A stretch of DNA of 64,000 nucleotides from Tricholoma matsutake (GCA_026075535.2 AP026538.1:4402001-4466000); one strand, 5' to 3'. Shown: positions 11,601-23,288, numbered from the stretch's first letter. Notes: generated from the sequence alone by a model not told the origin. Numbers and translations: made by a program.

Positions 11601-12486
11601 TGACGATATCTCTGAAATGTCTCTAACAAACAACTCGCAAGCTTTGAACCTGCTGAAACTTTGTAGTGATGGATCTAACTGGTCTACCTACCAAGAGCGC
11701 ATTCTCAATTTCGCCACATCAAAGGGGTTGAAGAGGCACCTCATGGGTACCACGCGAAAGCCGGTTACACTCAGGGAACAGGATGGCAAATTCTACAAGG
11801 GAAGTGATCCTGTCCCATTGAGCGAAGAAGACATCAAAAAACACCAAGGAGAGGAAGACAAGTATGAGCAGCACCAAGCAGCCACACGTGAGGTAATTTA
11901 CTGAACTGTCGACAAGTCCACATTCCTGCAGGTCAAGAACGAGACTACTGCTGCCACCGTATGGAAGAAAGTCATTTCTATTCATGCTGACAAAGGCTCG
12001 ATGTACAAAACCAATCTCCTCACCCAACTTCAGACTCTTCGACTCACAGAGAATGGAGACATGTGAGAACACCTAACAAAGATGAATGAGATCAAGGAAT
12101 GACTCGCGGAAATGAACTGCCCAGTTACCAACGAATCCTTTGTATCCTATATCCACACATCTCTCTCACTCACACCAACCTACCGAACCCTTCTCACTGC
12201 CCTTAACGCCACTGCTCATGAGTCCAGGAAGAAATTGACCAGCGCTAATCTTATCTGGCATCTCACCAAAGAAGCGAATTCACTCGCCCTCAAGGACTCA
12301 ATCAATAAGTCCAATGCAGCGATGATGGCGGCCATGAAATCCAAGGACAGCAAGGGGAGGAATAAACCAAAGGGGAAGGAAAAGACACACTGCTCGAACC
12401 CTAACTGCAACAAGCCTGGGCACACAATTGATCAGTGTTATGCAAAAGGGGGAGGAAAAGAGAAAGAGGCACTGGAATGGTTCAAG
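11593..12486 (+). pseudogene. Copia-1 Gag region up to the hAT insertion
   Basis: Reads from ATG 11593 with three in-frame TGA stops (near 11902, 12064 and 12100), each where CGA (Arg) is plausible. The C-terminal zinc knuckle is CSNPNC-NKPGH-TIDQC (12392-12440; CX4CX4HX4C), as in many fungal copia Gags. The hAT-type element starts at 12487; without it the frame runs straight into protease (WFK then RLAAKKT). Role: nucleocapsid that binds element RNA. Confidence 0.85.
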
Positions 12487-13324
12487 TAGTGTTTAAAGGT
12501 CCAGTCTGTAGGACCGAAAAAAAGACTGAAACTGAACTGAACTGGACCGATTGGGACCGGACCAGTGGTCTATTTATGGACTGGTCTTTTTCAGTCCAGT
12601 TGCTGGTCTTTCATTTTGAAAAATATAGTAGGATCAATCAAAAACCGGTTAAAACCGGTTGCGACCGGTTTTTCGTCCCAACGTATGTTGGACCTTACTC
12701 CCACACATATTTACTTCATTTTCTGTCCCTGGATCATCAAAAACGGTCAAGAATTGGTTGAGATATGACCAAAAACATTTTTGTACAAGTATTTTGTTGT
12801 ATCAGAACAACTTTGATTGCATTGCTTATTACCTGAGCTATAATTTTTTTTGTACAGCTATATGACATCATAAAAGTAACAACAACACACCTAATTATCT
12901 GTACCATGGGATTTTATTCATATAATAGCCCAAATGAGTGCAACTACAAACTACAAATTACAAACTACAAACTGCAACTTGAATGCATGTCCTTTCGGTT
13001 TTGGCCATATCTCAGTCAAATCTTGACGGAATTGCTTAAATGTTAAATCGGTCTACGGAGCATTACAATCTCTATCCCTGAATATAATATATATGAGGTA
13101 ATGGTCACATTTGTTGAGATACATATGGGTTATTTGGCACAATAAATTTTATGACAAAAAACCGGTCCAAACCAGTCTTTTTTCGGTCCATGGACCGATT
13201 AGGACCGGTCCTAAAGAGTCCGGTTGCAGTCCTCCAATATCTGGGCCGGTCCTAAACCGGTTGTGGTTGCTGGTTGCCCCATTTGAAAGTCAAAAACTGG
13301 ACTGGACTGGACCTTTAAACACTA
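12487..13324. mobile_element. hAT-type non-autonomous element, copy 1
   Basis: 838 bp with terminal inverted repeats TAGTGTTTAAAGGTCCAGTC at both ends and a perfect 8-bp TSD GGTTCAAG (12479-12486 and 13325-13332). The 8-bp TSD and TAGTG ends fit the hAT superfamily. Subterminal parts are rich in GGACCGG, CCGGTCC and AACCGGTT motifs, likely transposase sites. No transposase is encoded. It splits copia gag-pol in frame. The other copy is at 49041-49871. Confidence 0.92.
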
Positions 13325-16300
13325 GGTTCAAGAGACTGGCTGCAAAGAAAACAGCATCAGCAAGTGCGCACATCGCCGAAGATGGTAAAGACAATGACAA
13401 AAACTATGCAATGCTCAGCTATAGCACACCCAAAGATCCTACCGCCCTCGTTGTTACCTCCGACTTCAAAGCAGAAGCCCATGCCACTTCCGCAGATCAT
13501 GGAATTATCCTTGACAGTGGTGCTAGTCGACACTTCTCTCCTGAATGTTCGAAATTTTTGAACTACAGAGAAATTAGTCCTGAACCCATCAGAGCCGTGG
13601 ATGGACGTACCTTCAGTGCACTGGGACAGGGCGATCTAAAGGTTGAGCTACCTAACAGGGATCAGAAACTGACCCCAATAACGCTCAAGAACATATACTA
13701 CTCACCCCACTTGGCATTCACCCTCATATCAGTCTCCTGCATTGACAAAGCCGGATTCTCGCTCTTCATAAAAGGGGGGGTTGCATCATCCGTAGCGCAA
13801 AGTCAAACATCGTAGGTCGTATCCCTCTCGTTCGGGGGCTCTACCATATCAGCGGTTCGTTCAGCTCATCTCCAACACCCTCTGCAAACTCCGCATCAAA
13901 GCTCATGTCGATAAGTGAGCTTCATTGCAAGATGGGCCATATCAACCATGACTCCTTGCTTAAAATGGTAAAGGATGGGATGGTCACAGGTGTCGAAGTG
14001 GACTTGAACTTGAAACCTGACTTCTGCAAGACCTGCGTAAAGGCCAAAGCAGATCGGAAACTGTTTCCCAAGAAAAGCAAGACGGTATACACCAAGTATG
14101 GGGAAAAGGTTGTTGCAGATTTATGGGGGCCAGCCAAAGTCACATCGCTCGGAGGAAACAGACATTATTTCCTATTCAAGGACCTGTCTAGCCGGGAGGA
14201 GAAAGTTCACTTCCTAAAGGCGAAATCTGAAGCATACAGTGTGTACAAAAAGTACGAAGCATGGGCATTAGTCCAGCGTGGTGCACGCATCAAAATATTT
14301 GGATGTGATCGTGCAGGTGAACTAACCAGCAAAGAGTTTAATGAGCACCTTCAGAATGCTGGTACTGTTCGACACCTCACTGTCCACGATTCCCCAGCTT
14401 CTAACGGCATAGTTGAACAAGCAAACCAAACTCATATGAACGGTGCTTGCGCGATGATGATTGCAGCTGGCCTACCCAGATATTTATGGTGTGAAGCAGT
14501 CCGCCACGATGTCTGGCTGCGAAACCGCGTACCAACACAGGGACTAGCCGCATCAAAGACTCCTCACGAAATTGGAACAGGGGAGAAGCTGGACTTGTCG
14601 CAGCTATGTGAATGGGGCGCGACAGTTTGGATAAAGCGGCTTGATGCAGGAAAGCTTGAGCCAAGGGCTGAGCAAGCTCATTTTGTGGGTTATGATGACG
14701 AGTCCAAGGGATTCCAAATCTATTGGCCAAATAAACGTAAGGTCAGTATTGAACGGGATATGTATTTTGACAAGGATCAGGCACTCCAGCCTGACAAAGC
14801 GTCGATTGAGGGGGTGGAAGATGTACTCACCAATTCTGACACTTCCCAGTCTCAAAAATCCTCTGATGAATCCCCTGATGCTCCCGACAAACCTGGCACA
14901 CCCTCCAAAACTGTCGATAATGGTCCAGCACCTGCAAATGTCGATAATTCTGATAACGTGGCTGAAAATTCACCAGCAATGCAAAATGTCAATAACAACT
15001 CACAAACTCCATCCAACACACCTATACCACCTCCACACCAAAGAAAACCTCAACAAAACTCCCTTACAGGTCTTCCCCCGGTCGACGAAACCCAATACAG
15101 CCATGGAAAGCGCAACCAAGTTCCCAGCTCACGTAGCGCTGTGAACTTCTCAGATGCAATAGATGCCGCCTTCATTCTTGATGATGGCAGAGACCTTGAG
15201 CCAGGGGGAGTGGAGCTTGATATCCGTGAAGAAGACTGGTTTAGCAAGGTAATGGAGATGGCAACAGTAGTGAGTGAAGATGAACCAATGCTAACGGAGG
15301 CATTAAACGGCAATGAGCAGTCAGAGTGGTCTGATGCGGTTGATGCAGAACTTTCCCAAATGGAGAAAGTCAACGCATGGATACCCATCGTTCCACCGCC
15401 TGACGCAAATGTCATTCCATCCCATTATGTATTCCACCGTAAGCATGATGCAGCTGGTAATGTAGCCCATTACAAGGCTCGACTCGTTGTCAAGGGCTTC
15501 AGGCAACAATTCGGGGTCGATTATGTCGAAACTTTTGCTCCCACAGTCCAGGCGTCCACTCTTTGGATCCTCCTCTCGTTTGCAGCCCAGAAAAATGCCG
15601 CCGTCGATGTCAAAAATGCGTACCTCAATTCTTGTTTGCAAGATGGTGTAGAACTTTACTCGGAACTTCCTCCAAAGTATGAAAAATTTCGTCAACTACC
15701 AGAGCTCAAAGGCAAGCCAAATGTGGTCTGTAAATGGCTCGTTGCAGTATACGGATCAAAGCAAGGAGCTCACAACTGGTATGCCGAGGTAAAAAGTTTC
15801 TTCCTCGATCTTGGGTACTCTGTATCCGCTGCAGACAAAGCCGTGTTCTATTTATATCACAGTGACAAATTCATTATCAGTGCTGCTGCTACTGATGATT
15901 TCACTGTCATTGTGGATTCCACTGAGAGCGCCAACAATCTCATCCAAAAGCAGCTCACCATGCGCTTCAAGATTTCAGACCTCGGTCCCATCAACTGGCT
16001 TCTTGGTGTCAGCATCACACACAACCTCGAAGACAAAACCATTTCATTGAGTCAACAAGCATACATCGAACAGATCGTCTCACGATTTGGTCTTCAAAAT
16101 GCCTGGACTACCATCACCCCCATGGAGTCCGGAATCGACCTCAGCTTTGATTCTCCTGCCATATCACCGACACTTCTCACGCCCGCTGAAAAGACCAAAT
16201 ATAGAGAAATGATCGGTTCCTTAATGTACGCTGCCGTTATGATGCGCCTGGACATTGCATTTGCTGTCTCAACTCTATCCCAGGATCTCGACGCGCCTAG

Positions 16301-16856
16301 AACGACACATCTTATTGCCGTGACTTGCGTATTTTGCTATCTCTTGGGCACTAAGGGTCTCAAGCTTGTCCTGGGAGGTAATGAGTCTGATATTACAGGA
16401 TATTCTGATGCAGATTGGGCTTCCCAAATGCATCGTCACTCTATCTCCAGGTTCGCTTACTTCATTGGAGCTGGTGTTGTAAATTGGAGCAGCAAGAAGC
16501 AACCAATCATCACTTTGTCAAGCACCGAGGCCGAATATGTTGCGTTAACTCACGCATCGAAGGATATTTTATGGATTCACAAATTACTTACTGAATTATC
16601 TTCTATTTTTAGTTCTACATTACCTACTACACTTTTCTGTGACAATCAAGGCATGATCCGACTCTCCAAGGATGCTACATTCCACGGACGCACCAAACAC
16701 ATCGACATTCACTTCCACTTCATCTGCCAAACTATTACCTTGGGCCACATCATGATGCAATACTGTCCCACGGATGACATGATTGCCAACATCTTTACCA
16801 AGTCACTCGGTCGTGTCAAGTACGAGAAATTTCGCACTCTTCTCGGAGTCATCTAG
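13325..16856 (+). pseudogene. Copia-1 Pol: protease, integrase, RT, RNase H
   Basis: Protease DSGA motif (IILDSGASRHFSP, about 13505). A single frameshift at a run of seven G (about 13777) separates it from the integrase-RT frame, which is open for 983 codons (13905-16856). Integrase: H-C zinc segment (LHCKMGHINH ... CKTC) and a DDE core (VVADLWGP, FGCDRAGE, NGIVEQ). RT: AVDVKNAYLN and ATDDFTVI, where family members usually have VDD. RNase H: YSDADWAS ... SSTEAEY ... KHIDIHFHFI. A Pro/Asn-rich spacer lies between integrase and RT. Only the one frameshift and the altered RT residue argue against function in this part. Confidence 0.9.
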
Positions 16857-16870
16857 TCCGGTGTTCACCT

Positions 16871-16880
16871 CGAGGGGGAG
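16871..16880 (+). promoter_or_regulatory. Copia-1 polypurine tract
   Basis: CGAGGGGGAG directly precedes the 3' LTR and follows the pol stop by about 15 bp, the normal place for the plus-strand primer. Confidence 0.85.
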
Positions 16881-17251
16881 TGTTGACATATCGAGGCATC
16901 CCCACACCTGCCTGCGCTCGCCTGCAGTCGCCAATGCTTGCCGACTGTCAAAGATATTTATTATTAGTACATTACATCTATTTATAGAACTATGGTAACT
17001 ATGTCTCGTCTTATTTGAAAAGCATATATGGGATGTTATATACCTCGTAGCTTTACGTTGTAACCTCAGTGATTGTCCGTTCACTGAGGTGTATGTCCTC
17101 TTCCTCTATTTTATTTATTTCCTTACTTACCCATAGTAGTATCTCGTTATTCTATTCTAGGTACTACTACTGAATACAGTGATTGTCCGTTCACTGAGGT
17201 TATCTCGTTATTCTATTCTAGTTCCCTACCGGTTCCTGCCAACATTCTATA
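16881..17251 (+). repeat. Copia-1 3' LTR
   Basis: Copy of 11230-11588, with about 12 extra bases (CCCTACCGGTTC region) before the last 20 bp. Ends TTCTATA and is followed by the TSD ATACC. Confidence 0.93.
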
Positions 17252-17256
17252 ATACC

Positions 17257-17880
17257 AATGCAAAGTTGTTCACCGATCAGTTTATCTATATCGGTGATCT
17301 ACCACTTGTGGTCGTCTTCAGATCCAGGGTACAACTTGTGAATAGCTGTACAAAATTCATTGAACAAAACCCCTGTGTCATATTCTGGGATTGACTCCCA
17401 AAGTTTGGAAGTATCAATGTCGACATATCAACAGGCATGCTTCTTCATATCTTTGGAATCGATAATTCCACATGTTGGAAACAGCATTTTGAGTTCATTA
17501 AAGTATCTCCGAAGTTCCTGAGGCTGAGTAGGATTGAACTTTGGAGCCGTGGAGTGACCACGAGCTGGCATAGTAGCTTGTGTAGTCATGAGTACGATAG
17601 CTCTTGGAGTAGGGGTTAGGACTTGGGTGATAGATGGTAGTGGTGTCGATGTATTTGGAAAGATGAATGAAGTGCTAGAAGCTGAGGATGAAGAAGTAGA
17701 AGATGATGATGAAGATGATGGAATGGGTGAGGGAAATAGTTGATGATGTGTCGATTCTGCTTCGGATACTGGAATTAGGATATCTCCCGATTGTTCAAGA
17801 GATTCAAAGGCATGGCGAGTATCAATTCGGAGGTTTCTGGCTTGGGTTGGCCTAAGCTGGGAGATTTGAGATGGATTAGG
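17257..17880 (-). pseudogene. G1 Gag, N-terminal part
   Basis: Minus-strand reading from a Ser/Pro/Thr-rich leader into MPARGHSTAPKFNPTQPQEL (Met at 17571), then FNELKMLFPTC, YVDIDTSKLWESIPEY and DIDKLIGEQLC, the typical start of Gag in this clade. Two stops are visible. It ends at the copia TSD and continues at 11224. Confidence 0.8.
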
Positions 17881-17899
17881 TGATGAAATGATTCAGAAA

Positions 17900-17918
17900 C
17901 CCCTCGTGGTGGGCTCCA
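17900..17918 (-). promoter_or_regulatory. G1 primer binding site
   Basis: The minus strand reads TGGAGCCCACCACGAGGGG, starting 3 nt after the 5' LTR end. TGG is the complement of the CCA end of a tRNA, so this is a conventional tRNA 3'-end primer site. I cannot name the tRNA. Confidence 0.75.
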
Positions 17919-17921
17919 GAA

Positions 17922-18894
17922 TGATGATGCTCAACCCAGAAACTCAACCAAAACCAACTAAACTGGTCTTATGAGATATAACACGAGTCAGAGTAAGGTT
18001 GCAAGGTAGTACTGAATATCACCGGGCTATCCAAAGGCCAGTAAATGTACTGTAAAATGTTGCGAAGCAGTATTAGGCTGTGCAAAGTTCTGCAAAGCCA
18101 TCCGAAGCAACACAAAACACTACGAAGCATTCCAAAACAATACAAAAGAGTTTAGCAGCGATGTGAAGGAGTTTGAGAATCTCCAAAATGGTTTCATGAG
18201 TTCAGGAGATGGTGACGATAGTTGAAGATGAGGTAAGAAATGATGACATGGTAGATAGACAATTTGATGAGAGTTTCGAGAAACTATGTGGTGAAACGAC
18301 GTAGTTCGCAGAATACTTGAGCGAGTTCAGACTAAGACTGAGCTAAAACTCAAGAGTTTAAACCCTTAAGTCAGATGATAGACGATGTGAGAAGACAATT
18401 TCTTGCTTTATTGACCATAAATACACCAAACTATATATGTTTTAGAGAGATAGTACTAAAAAGGTAAAAGGCCATGAGGCAAAACATGTGGTAAATGTCT
18501 AGGCAGTGAACAAGATGTTGAAATCACAAAGAAAATGAGAAAATGATAAGAAAGAAATGTGCCATATCCATGATATATCAAATCTCCTTGTCTTGTGGTT
18601 CCAATAAATCATGAATACATCAAAAAGTGCCTCAATGTGTGCTAAGTTGCTAGCTGTCGTGTCTCCTCATGTTTGTGGTGGCGGGAATGCGATGCATTAG
18701 TGTGTATAATGGTGGGAACATGTGTTCGAGGTTTGGTCCGATAGGAATACGGCGGCCAAAGTCGAAGTGTCATTTCATTGTTTCATGCATTCGTAGGCAT
18801 TCATAAGCATTCGCAAAATTGTAGGACTTTGGGAAGGAGGTGTCCGAGTGTGATTTCCTGTTTTCAGAGCTCTGCTGCCATAGTGGACCTATCA
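17922..18894 (-). repeat. G1 5' LTR
   Basis: 973 bp. The first bases on the sense (minus) strand are TGATAGGTCCACTATGG and the last are CATCATCA. It would hold the G1 promoter. It borders the G2 integrase at 18895. Confidence 0.9.
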
Positions 18895-19440
18895 ACACCA
18901 GAATTTGGATATGAAAATTTTGTCTTGATTGCTGATGATCTCGCTCAGGCATCCATTCTCACAATACCACTTGTCAAAGAAAAGATATGTGAACTCCTCT
19001 GCAGTCATATCTGTTTTGCATGCACTGATTTGGATGTCAGCACTGAGCCTATCTGTCATGGTGACAATAGCATTCCCTCATCTTTGGGTAGGGGGCCCAC
19101 AAAGTCTATAGCCACTGACTTGAAATGGCTGTCAGGGATGGGCAGTGGGTGCAACAGTCCTGTGCACTTGGTGTTCGGTGACCTATTTCATTGGCAGTCA
19201 GGGCAGGACTATTCACAAGGTCCCTGTGCATGTTAGACCAATAAAAGTCATTTCGCAGGTTTGCATACAATTTTTCTGCACTGAAATGTCCCAGGTTGTT
19301 GTGTGCAAGTTTGAATAGGTGTTCCCGGAGGTCTTTGTATTTGGGAATGATCAGATGGTTTCCAATGAACAACAGCCCATGTCTGAGTGAAATTTGCAAT
19401 TTGGTGTCAACTTTGTCTCGTTTGAGGTCATCAAGGATGC
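18895..19440 (-). pseudogene. G2 integrase, proximal part
   Basis: Zinc-binding residues H...H (LAHNNLGHFSAEKLY) and, after a frameshift, CPDCQ. The core begins with AIDFVGPLPK, carrying the first catalytic Asp. The reading reaches DKIFISKFW at the G1 junction and resumes at 188, where the catalytic Glu lies. Confidence 0.82.
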
Positions 19441-20940
19441 CTACACACCAGGGTCCTCTCTATAGCCATTCTTGATCCTCGTGACAGTCTTTGGGTTGCT
19501 TTGTATTGTAAATATAGCTGTGATGTGTACAGGATATTGGTTGACATCAATTGAACCAGGGAGGCATGATAGAGCATCTGCAACTGTGTTTTGTTCTCTG
19601 TTGTGTGATGGTATGTTCATATTGCAACAGATACTCCATCTAGTGGGCTTGACACTGGGATAGGTCTCATTAGAATCGAAATTTTGCAGCATCTTGTGGT
19701 CCATATGGATATGAATGTGTGATCCGAGTAGGTCCACTCTCCACTTTTTCAATGCCTGCATGATCGAGAGCATCTCTTGTTCTTGGACCAGGTAGTTTCA
19801 TTCTGTGCTGTTAAGCTGCCTACTTTTGAAAGCGATGGGCCTCACTGTTTCCCAAGACGGTCTGAAAGAGAGCACAACCCCTGTGCAACATTTGCTTGCA
19901 TCGCACATTACAAATATCTTGTTGTGTCCAGGGTCCTTGTGGTCAATAGTTGTTAGACAGTCACAACTCACAACAAGTCGTTTGATGCTGTCAAAGGTGA
20001 ATTGATGTAACGGGGTCCATGGAGGGAAGGTTGTGTTGCATTCCTTCCTTGTGAGCAGGGTAAGTACTGAGGTGTGTTCTGTGAGTGTCGGGAGGAAGGT
20101 GGAGATGTAACGCACTAATCCCAGGAACTGACAAGCATCCTTGGCAGCTTTCGGGGCCGGCCAGTTCAGGATTTGGTTTACTTTGCTGTCATCACCCTCG
20201 ATCCCTCATGCTGAAATGTTGTGTCCTAAAAAATCAATTTCCATGCAAAAGAGTGTTGGCTTCTTCATGGAGCAGTATAATTGTGCTCGATGTAAGGCCT
20301 CAAGGATTAGCACAATATTGGTTCTGTGTTCCGCTAGTGACTTTGACCAGATGATGATATCATCCAGGTAAACATGACAAATCTTTCCAATGTAGTTTTT
20401 GAGTGCAAGGGTTACTCTCCACTGGTGTGTCGCTGGTAGTTTTGCATTCCCATAGGCATCACCACCCACTCCCAAAGGCTGAAAGGTGTGATGGTGGCAG
20501 TGTATTTGATATCATCAGGGTGGACTAATGTTTGGAAAAAGGAATTCATCATATCAATCTTTCTCCAGACCCATCCCTTTGCACAGTCCGCTAGTATGTC
20601 ATCGATTTGTGGGAGGGGATAGTTGTTGGGGATGGTGAGATGGTTCAGGTGTTGGTAGTTGTTTACCCATTGTGGTAGTACGGTGGGGTCAGTTTTTGGT
20701 ATGATGAAAGAAGGCAATATGTACAGTGATGATGAGGGTCAGATATGGCCAGCTGCAATGTGTTGCTCAGTCAGTGTTTTCCATCTGGCATGGCATTTAC
20801 ATGGACAGGAATATGCCCATGCAACAGAGATGGGTGCAACTGGGAGTAGTTTTATATGGTGGAAAATGTCCCTTGGGAGGTCCTTTACATGTGGGATACC
20901 ATATGGGAAACAGTCAGCAAACATTTCCTTGAGCTTTTGA
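19441..20940 (-). pseudogene. G2 reverse transcriptase and RNase H
   Basis: Blocks from high to low coordinates: PSFIIPKTDPTVLPQWVNNYQ (20717 downward), WVWRKIDMMNSFFQT, the catalytic VYLDDIIIWS motif (about 20370), the connection FLPTLTEHTSVLTLLTRKEC, then RNase H (FVMCDASKCCTGVV; MDHKMLQNF; VADALSCLPG). There are at least four frameshifts or stops. Same clade as G8 in this window. Confidence 0.85.
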
Positions 20941-22791
20941 TCCCACTTGTGAAGTGTTGCTTTGCCAGCTAGCTGTTCAATTTGTGCTTTGATACATCTG
21001 ATCAGGTCAGGCGGTCCAGTTGTGATGTGTTCTAAATCAAAATGTTCAGGGTTTTCTTCAAATAAGGCCATCAGCTCCATATGGACCACAAGCCACTTCT
21101 GGTGCATGGCCATTTGACCAGATTTGATCTGCTGTGCTTCAAGTTTTTGCTGTTGATGTGGAGATCTTACAGGAGTTTGTTGTAAAGTTCTTGGATTGGG
21201 CGGGTTCAGTAGGTCATAACCAGATTCTTTTGCTATTGCAGAACACAGGTGGGCATCAACTACAATCTTATTCTTCACTAGAAACTCAAGACCTAGAATA
21301 AGATCAGTGTGCAAGTCCAGAACAATTATAGCATTGACTGCACGTGACTTCCAAATGGTGTCCATGGATTGTATGAGTAATCTACAATATTGAGCTAAAA
21401 CGATGGGCATGCAAGTCTTTGAGTTTTCTTTGCTGAAAGTGCCAGATACAGAAATGGGTTTGAAAAGAGATTGAGGAGTGAGGCATAATATCTGTGCAAG
21501 TTCACTCGAAATCAAGACTGGGGGTGAACTGTGGTCAATAAGTGCTTTGATTGGTGTGGGTGCACAGGTGGCCAGTGCATCGATACAGCACGTCCAATAA
21601 AGGTGGGAGGGGAGGGAAAGTGATGGATGCACATACTCTTCAGTCTCATTAGCATCCATGTAGTTGTCAGACCCTTCATTGCTAGCTTCGTCTTTGAGAA
21701 CTGCCACACTCTCAAAGACTGTGGCGATAGTCATTGTGCCTTGTTTCTTCTTCTTGTAGGCAATTTTGGCTTTGGCGGCATGAGCAGCTGTTACTTTCTT
21801 GCAGTTGTCGGCTGACAGGTGAGGGTTAGTGCAGTTGCGACTGATATGTTCAGTATAGAAAGAGTGGAATTTGAAACACCCTTGGTGAAGCCTGAGGAGC
21901 TCCTTCTCAGCATCTGTGAGTGGTGTGAGCAGAGTGGAGGTGTTGAACAATGGATTGCGAGTGCTAGTGTTGGTGACATTGGGAATGTTGGAGTCCTGCA
22001 AAATGTTACCTGCCTTTGTTGCGCATGCGACCCAACTGGCGCCGCACACAGCTTGAAGGTCGAGTTTTAGAAGATGTAGCCACTCATAGAAATCTGTGAT
22101 AGCATCCAAAGTCCTTTTGGTAGCTCCAGGTGCCACCCCATTGTTTGCTTTGTAGAGGTGCTTCAGACCGTCAGAGAGTTGGGGGAGGAGATGCAAGCAG
22201 AAATGATCATCGGCGATGTGATAGGGTGATTTGGCTGCCTTGAGCTCGCCATTTGCATTGCAGGCCTTGTTGACCTAAGTAAGTAAGTTCATCAAACCTT
22301 GAATGGTGATCTGGTCTTGTATGAGGTCATCTTCCCAAGTATGTGGGAGGAACTTCTTCTTGAAGCTAACTAGGAAATTAGGGAAAGTTGTGGCAATGAG
22401 TGGAGCTTCATCTGTATTTATCCATGATTGGATAGAGGTGGATTTGAAGTTGTAGATGATTTTGCCTACACAATCAGTGGCATCAACATCTTTTATGGAA
22501 AAGTAGCGATGGCAGGCATTTTTGAATTGATGGATGACATTGATAGTCAGACATCCAGCAGAGAGGATAGGTGTGGAGGATGGTGATGCCTGGCGGACTT
22601 CCATGAGCACATACAAGGGGTTAACAGTGGGGGTCATTGCAGAGGGATGATGTAGATGAGGTGTTATGGGATCAGAGTCAGAGTCTGACAATGGAATGCA
22701 TTGGAGTGGGTTGGGTGTGGTTTGAGCGGAGGGGGGGGCTGGTGAAGCATTTAATGAGGTCAAGGGTGATGAAGGTGTGGCAACAGGGGGT
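20941..22791 (-). pseudogene. G2 Gag and protease region
   Basis: A 485-residue open stretch (20739-22196) contains a Cys/His segment (LRLHQGCFKFHSFYTEH ... C), typical of Gag in this clade and unlike a CCHC knuckle, followed by a retropepsin with the unusual centre ALIDHSSPPVLIS and ILGLEFLVKN. More Gag lies at 22275-22790. It would cut its own polyprotein. G2 ends abruptly at 22791, where a G3 LTR part begins. Confidence 0.78.
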
Positions 22792-23288
22792 GCATGAGGC
22801 TTATCTGCTATTTGTTCTTTGACATGCTGCGCCGCAGCACTCCATGACATTGGACGCCTCATGCTTGGCATGAGGTTTATTGTTCTATTGTTCTTTCTAT
22901 TATTACTTGACAAGGATCTCATATTCCGATTGGACGATAGACATCTCTGAACCGTATATAAGCTACAGTAATACTGCCTGTATTCCTTAGCTTGACCTAA
23001 TTCAATCAACGGTCTTAGACTCAACCAGAACACTCGACAGCTTAGGAAGCCCCTAGCTGTGATAACTCAAACTCAACAGTTGGAAAGCCTCCAACTGTGA
23101 TACATGAACTGACGGTCTACTCAGAAAGCCTCTGAGTACGGATAGCCATAATGACTTGAGGAAGTACCCAAGTGAAGGCCAGAAGCCCAACACACTAGGA
23201 AAGCCTCCTAGTGCGATACTGACAGTTGGAAAGCCTCCAACTGTGACACATGAAGCCAAGGCTGAGTTAAAGACCTATAGTCTTAACA
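22792..23288 (+). repeat. G3 5' LTR, distal part (U3 end, R, U5)
   Basis: Begins in the middle of the palindrome GCCTCATGC/GCATGAGGC and ends CTTAACA. It carries TATATA at 22955, an inferred start near 22989 and six consecutive short hairpins (23038-23243). The family end TTAACA pairs with the TGTTA start found at 29552 on the minus strand. Confidence 0.85.

Larger units (their letters stand above)
11230..17251 (+). mobile_element. Copia-1, complete Ty1/copia retrotransposon inserted in G1 gag
   Basis: 6022 bp with LTRs of 359 bp (11230-11588) and 371 bp (16881-17251), a primer site, gag-pol and a polypurine tract, flanked by a perfect 5-bp TSD ATACC (11225-11229 and 17252-17256). LTRs begin TGTTGACATA and end TTCTATA, so the terminus is TA rather than CA. 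Domain order Gag, protease, integrase, RT, RNase H defines Ty1/copia. A hAT-type element (12487-13324) interrupts it. The largest pol frame is 983 codons without a stop, so it is younger than the surrounding gypsy elements. Confidence 0.95.
189..18894 (-). mobile_element. G1, Ty3/gypsy LTR retrotransposon carrying nested insertions
   Basis: Two direct repeats (17922-18894 and 189-1173) are the 5' and 3' LTRs of an element read on the minus strand; both begin TGATAGG and end CATCATCA. A primer site follows the 5' LTR and a polypurine tract precedes the 3' LTR. Gag, protease, RT-RNase H and integrase lie in that order on the minus strand. The interior is interrupted by solo LTRs at 1508 and 7258, by a copia element at 11230 and possibly by a dispersed repeat at 4165. 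The flanks read ATGC (185-188) and ACAC (18895-18898), which can both be derived from a 4-bp TSD ACGC by CpG decay. Joining the flanks there approximately restores the G2 integrase reading. Confidence 0.9.

Noticed and set aside
13770..13790. Run of seven G in Copia-1 as a programmed -1 frameshift site
   Set aside because: It lies between protease and integrase rather than at a gag-pol border, the in-frame codons do not form X-XXY-YYZ (the preceding base is A), and loss of one G from an eight-G run explains it more simply.
22275..23033. A single 252-codon minus-strand ORF spanning the G2/G3 junction
   Set aside because: Its first part lies in the G3 LTR (TATA and hairpin region) and only the rest is G2 Gag; the frame runs through by chance.
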